Assembly (NCBI GenBank): GCA_013298045.1
Contig: JAAFJI010000007.1
Location: forward strand, 1 to 38,771
Length of the DNA: 38,771 bases
Direction: 5' to 3'
Source of the DNA: Betaproteobacteria bacterium
Lineage (GTDB): Bacteria; Pseudomonadota; Gammaproteobacteria; Burkholderiales; Casimicrobiaceae
Below the pieces are notes generated by a model. The model saw only the letters and a program-made list of their open reading frames with translations, did not search any database and was not told where the DNA came from. A program made the position numbers and the translations under genes. Shown here piece by piece: positions 37,021 to 38,771 of the stretch (its first letter is position 1; each line of letters starts with the position of its first letter).

Positions 37021-38106
37021 ATGCCTTGCATGGTGACTCATCAGTACATCGAGAGATATCGAAATACTGCGGCTAACGAACAACTGTTAGCCGATCAAGC
37101 CATCCGCTTTTTGTACAGCCGCCGTCGCGAAGAGCCCGGTTTTTTGTTGAACGCCCTGGGCTCTGGTCTGGTCACCGATGCGCTTGCGCATTGGCAGTTT
37201 GATCGTCGTTTACGCGATGCGAAACGCGTCATCGAAAACACGGCACATCGGCTCATGATTCGCGAATCGGAAACGGTCGATGGTTTCGCGCACATGACCA
37301 CGTTGCGCGACCTGTTCGAACGACAGATTCGCTACTGGGATTTGCGACCGCTGCCCGAAGCAAGCGATGCAATCGTCTCGCCCGCCGATGGAAAATTATT
37401 GCCATTTGCTGCGTTCGATCGCGACGCGTTGCCGATCAAATCGAAGTTTGTTCGCGTCGACGAGCTGCTCGGCGGCGTGAACCCGTGGCGACATTGCATT
37501 TCGAGTGAAGGACGCGGACAACCTTTCTCGGACACGACACTCGCACCGTTGTGTGGGGTCATCGTTCGACTGACCCCCGATGTGTATCACTACACCCACG
37601 CACCGGTTGCCGGCCGCGTACTGCGTCAGCAAACGATCGAAGGCCGATTTCACTCGTGTAATCCAACGGCGCTTACGCGCTTTCCGGGTTCCTACGCGTT
37701 TAATCGTCGCGTCGTCACCGTATACGACAGCGATGTACACGGCGGCTCGGGCGTCGGCTTCGTGGTGCAAGTCGATGTCGCCGCAATGATGATCGGTGTC
37801 ATTGAATCAAGATTCAGCACCCATCGCTACGACCATGCGCGTCAGATTGCCGTTGGCGACTTTGTCCCACGAGGCGCACCGGTGTCTTTGTTTCGTCCGG
37901 GCAGTAGCACCAGCATCGTTCTGTGGGACGGTCATCGTGCGCAACTGTCTCGCGAGCTGGTCGCCAATGCTAAACGCCGCGATCTGCGCAGTCGCTTTTC
38001 CGATTGGCTTTCACAACCGTGGGTGGAGACGCAGGTCGCCGTGCGCCAGTCGATCTCGGAAATCGATGCGCAAGCCTCTGTTCGCAAGGAGTTCAATCAT
38101 GAATGA
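37021..38106 (+). CDS. psd: Phosphatidylserine decarboxylase-family protein
   Basis: 361 residues, or 358 from ATG 37030. It converts phosphatidylserine to phosphatidylethanolamine using a self-made pyruvoyl group. The catalytic triad can be placed: D123 in VSPADGK, H193 in YHYTHAP, and S295 in the self-cleavage site PGSST (the family's usual LGST). Spacing of the three matches the family. An extra N-terminal region of about 60 residues (IRFLYSRRREEPGFLLNALGSG) is present. No phosphatidylserine synthase is nearby. It overlaps the next gene by 8 bp, so the two are probably co-translated. Confidence 0.85.
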   Translation: MPCMVTHQYIERYRNTAANEQLLADQAIRFLYSRRREEPGFLLNALGSGLVTDALAHWQFDRRLRDAKRVIENTAHRLMIRESETVDGFAHMTTLRDLFERQIRYWDLRPLPEASDAIVSPADGKLLPFAAFDRDALPIKSKFVRVDELLGGVNPWRHCISSEGRGQPFSDTTLAPLCGVIVRLTPDVYHYTHAPVAGRVLRQQTIEGRFHSCNPTALTRFPGSYAFNRRVVTVYDSDVHGGSGVGFVVQVDVAAMMIGVIESRFSTHRYDHARQIAVGDFVPRGAPVSLFRPGSSTSIVLWDGHRAQLSRELVANAKRRDLRSRFSDWLSQPWVETQVAVRQSISEIDAQASVRKEFNHE

Positions 38107-38771
38107 ATGGTTCACCATTGAAATCAGCGTGCTCTTGCTCGCCGCAATGGGCTACTTTGTTTTTCGCTGGGGCTTTCGCAATCTGCGCAGCGAGGGCTGG
38201 CAAATAGCGATGGCGATTCCCGCCCGAACAAATGGGGCGGAGGGGCGGTTTTGGCCTGCTGTTAACTTCACCACTTACGGTGTGATTTCATCCATTGCCT
38301 ATGGGCTATCAACCTGTGTGTTTGTGTTCCTCGTGGGCGCAATGGCCCAACCGCTGCGCCCGGCCGCGCTCTTTGTGACCTTGCTACTGTTAGTCGGTGT
38401 TCCGGCGTCGAAATGGGTCGCGCGTTGGGTCGAAGGCATGGCGGGTCATACGATCGGCGGCGCAGTGTTCGCTGTGTTGGTCGCTGCGATCCCGGCGATG
38501 GGCCTGACGCAATGGATCGCCAAAGCGTTTGCATGGCCGACGTTCGACCCCGGCGTCATCATGGCTGCCGCCTGCATCGCGTATGCACTCGGCGAGGCGA
38601 TTGGTCGTCTGGCGTGTCTATCGTTTGGATGCTGTTACGGACGACCGATTGCGCAGTGCACGTCGCTACAAAAAGCGCTTTACTCGCGCATGACAGAGAC
38701 CTATCGAGGTCGCTTCAAAAAAATTGCGTACGCTGGTGGCCTAAACGATCATCCTGTAATTGCCGTGCAGT
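38099..38771 (+). CDS. Lgt-like (prolipoprotein diacylglyceryl transferase family) membrane protein, partial
   Basis: The frame is open to the right edge (224 codons seen). ATG 38099 has an AAGGAG ribosome site 7 nt upstream and overlaps the psd stop. Several membrane segments are visible (IEISVLLLAAMGYFVF; FTTYGVISSIAYGLSTCVFVFLVGA; AALFVTLLLLVGV). The family motif appears as GHTIGGAVFAV and then ALGEAIGRLACLSFGCCYGRP, resembling the GR-x-GCF-x-x-GCCYG signature of Lgt-like proteins. True Lgt transfers diacylglycerol to lipoproteins. Here the partner and substrate are unknown, and the C-terminus is missing. Confidence 0.75.
   Translation, partial: MNEWFTIEISVLLLAAMGYFVFRWGFRNLRSEGWQIAMAIPARTNGAEGRFWPAVNFTTYGVISSIAYGLSTCVFVFLVGAMAQPLRPAALFVTLLLLVGVPASKWVARWVEGMAGHTIGGAVFAVLVAAIPAMGLTQWIAKAFAWPTFDPGVIMAAACIAYALGEAIGRLACLSFGCCYGRPIAQCTSLQKALYSRMTETYRGRFKKIAYAGGLNDHPVIAVQ

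Overview
This is a chromosomal replication-origin region of a Gram-negative bacterium. The gene order mnmG-rsmG-parA-parB, the set dnaA-dnaN-gyrB on the same strand, and the set rsmB-DUF4390-ntrY-ntrX point to a betaproteobacterium (Burkholderiales-like). That placement is inferred from gene order and protein families, not from a database search. No tRNA, rRNA or CRISPR array was seen.

Layout, left to right. 1-5810 is the N-terminal part of a giant secreted repeat protein (at least 1936 residues, minus strand, running off the left edge). 6223-8156 holds parB and parA. 8330-10339 holds a LysE-family exporter, a small conserved protein and rsmG. 10410-12426 is mnmG, broken by a frameshift and carrying an in-frame palindromic insertion. 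12493-12698 has two perfect parS sites. 12784-17298 is an accessory stretch: a low-molecular-weight phosphatase, an AraC-type regulator divergent from an alpha/beta hydrolase, a decayed hicB-hicA-xre cassette, and a DUF4145 protein. 17342-22943 is gyrB, dnaN and dnaA (minus strand), with candidate DnaA boxes in the dnaN-dnaA gap and upstream of dnaA. 23117-29528 holds an EamA transporter, ntrX, ntrY, a DUF4390 protein and rsmB, the last three junctions being overlapping start/stop codons. 29813-31297 is an M32 carboxypeptidase. 31306-35854 is the pstSCAB-phoU phosphate uptake cluster. 36182-38771 holds a basic ribbon-helix-helix-like protein, an unknown small protein, and a phosphatidylserine decarboxylase overlapping an Lgt-like membrane enzyme that runs off the right edge.

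How it works together. DnaA, the beta clamp and gyrase serve initiation and elongation. ParA, ParB and the two parS sites form the origin segregation system. MnmG and RsmG modify tRNA and 16S rRNA. NtrY/NtrX is a membrane two-component pair, and the pst/phoU cluster takes up phosphate and signals its level.

The most notable feature is the density of palindromic repeat elements. Several families occupy nearly every gap of the minus-strand cluster, one sits in frame inside mnmG, another interrupts a small regulator gene, and three roughly 120-130 bp palindromes built from an ACGCAGATT unit at 10-11 bp spacing lie just after dnaA, dnaN and parA. Four genes (mnmG, hicA, xre, hydrolase) show small disruptions, which may be real decay or assembly error. 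The neighbouring core genes are intact.
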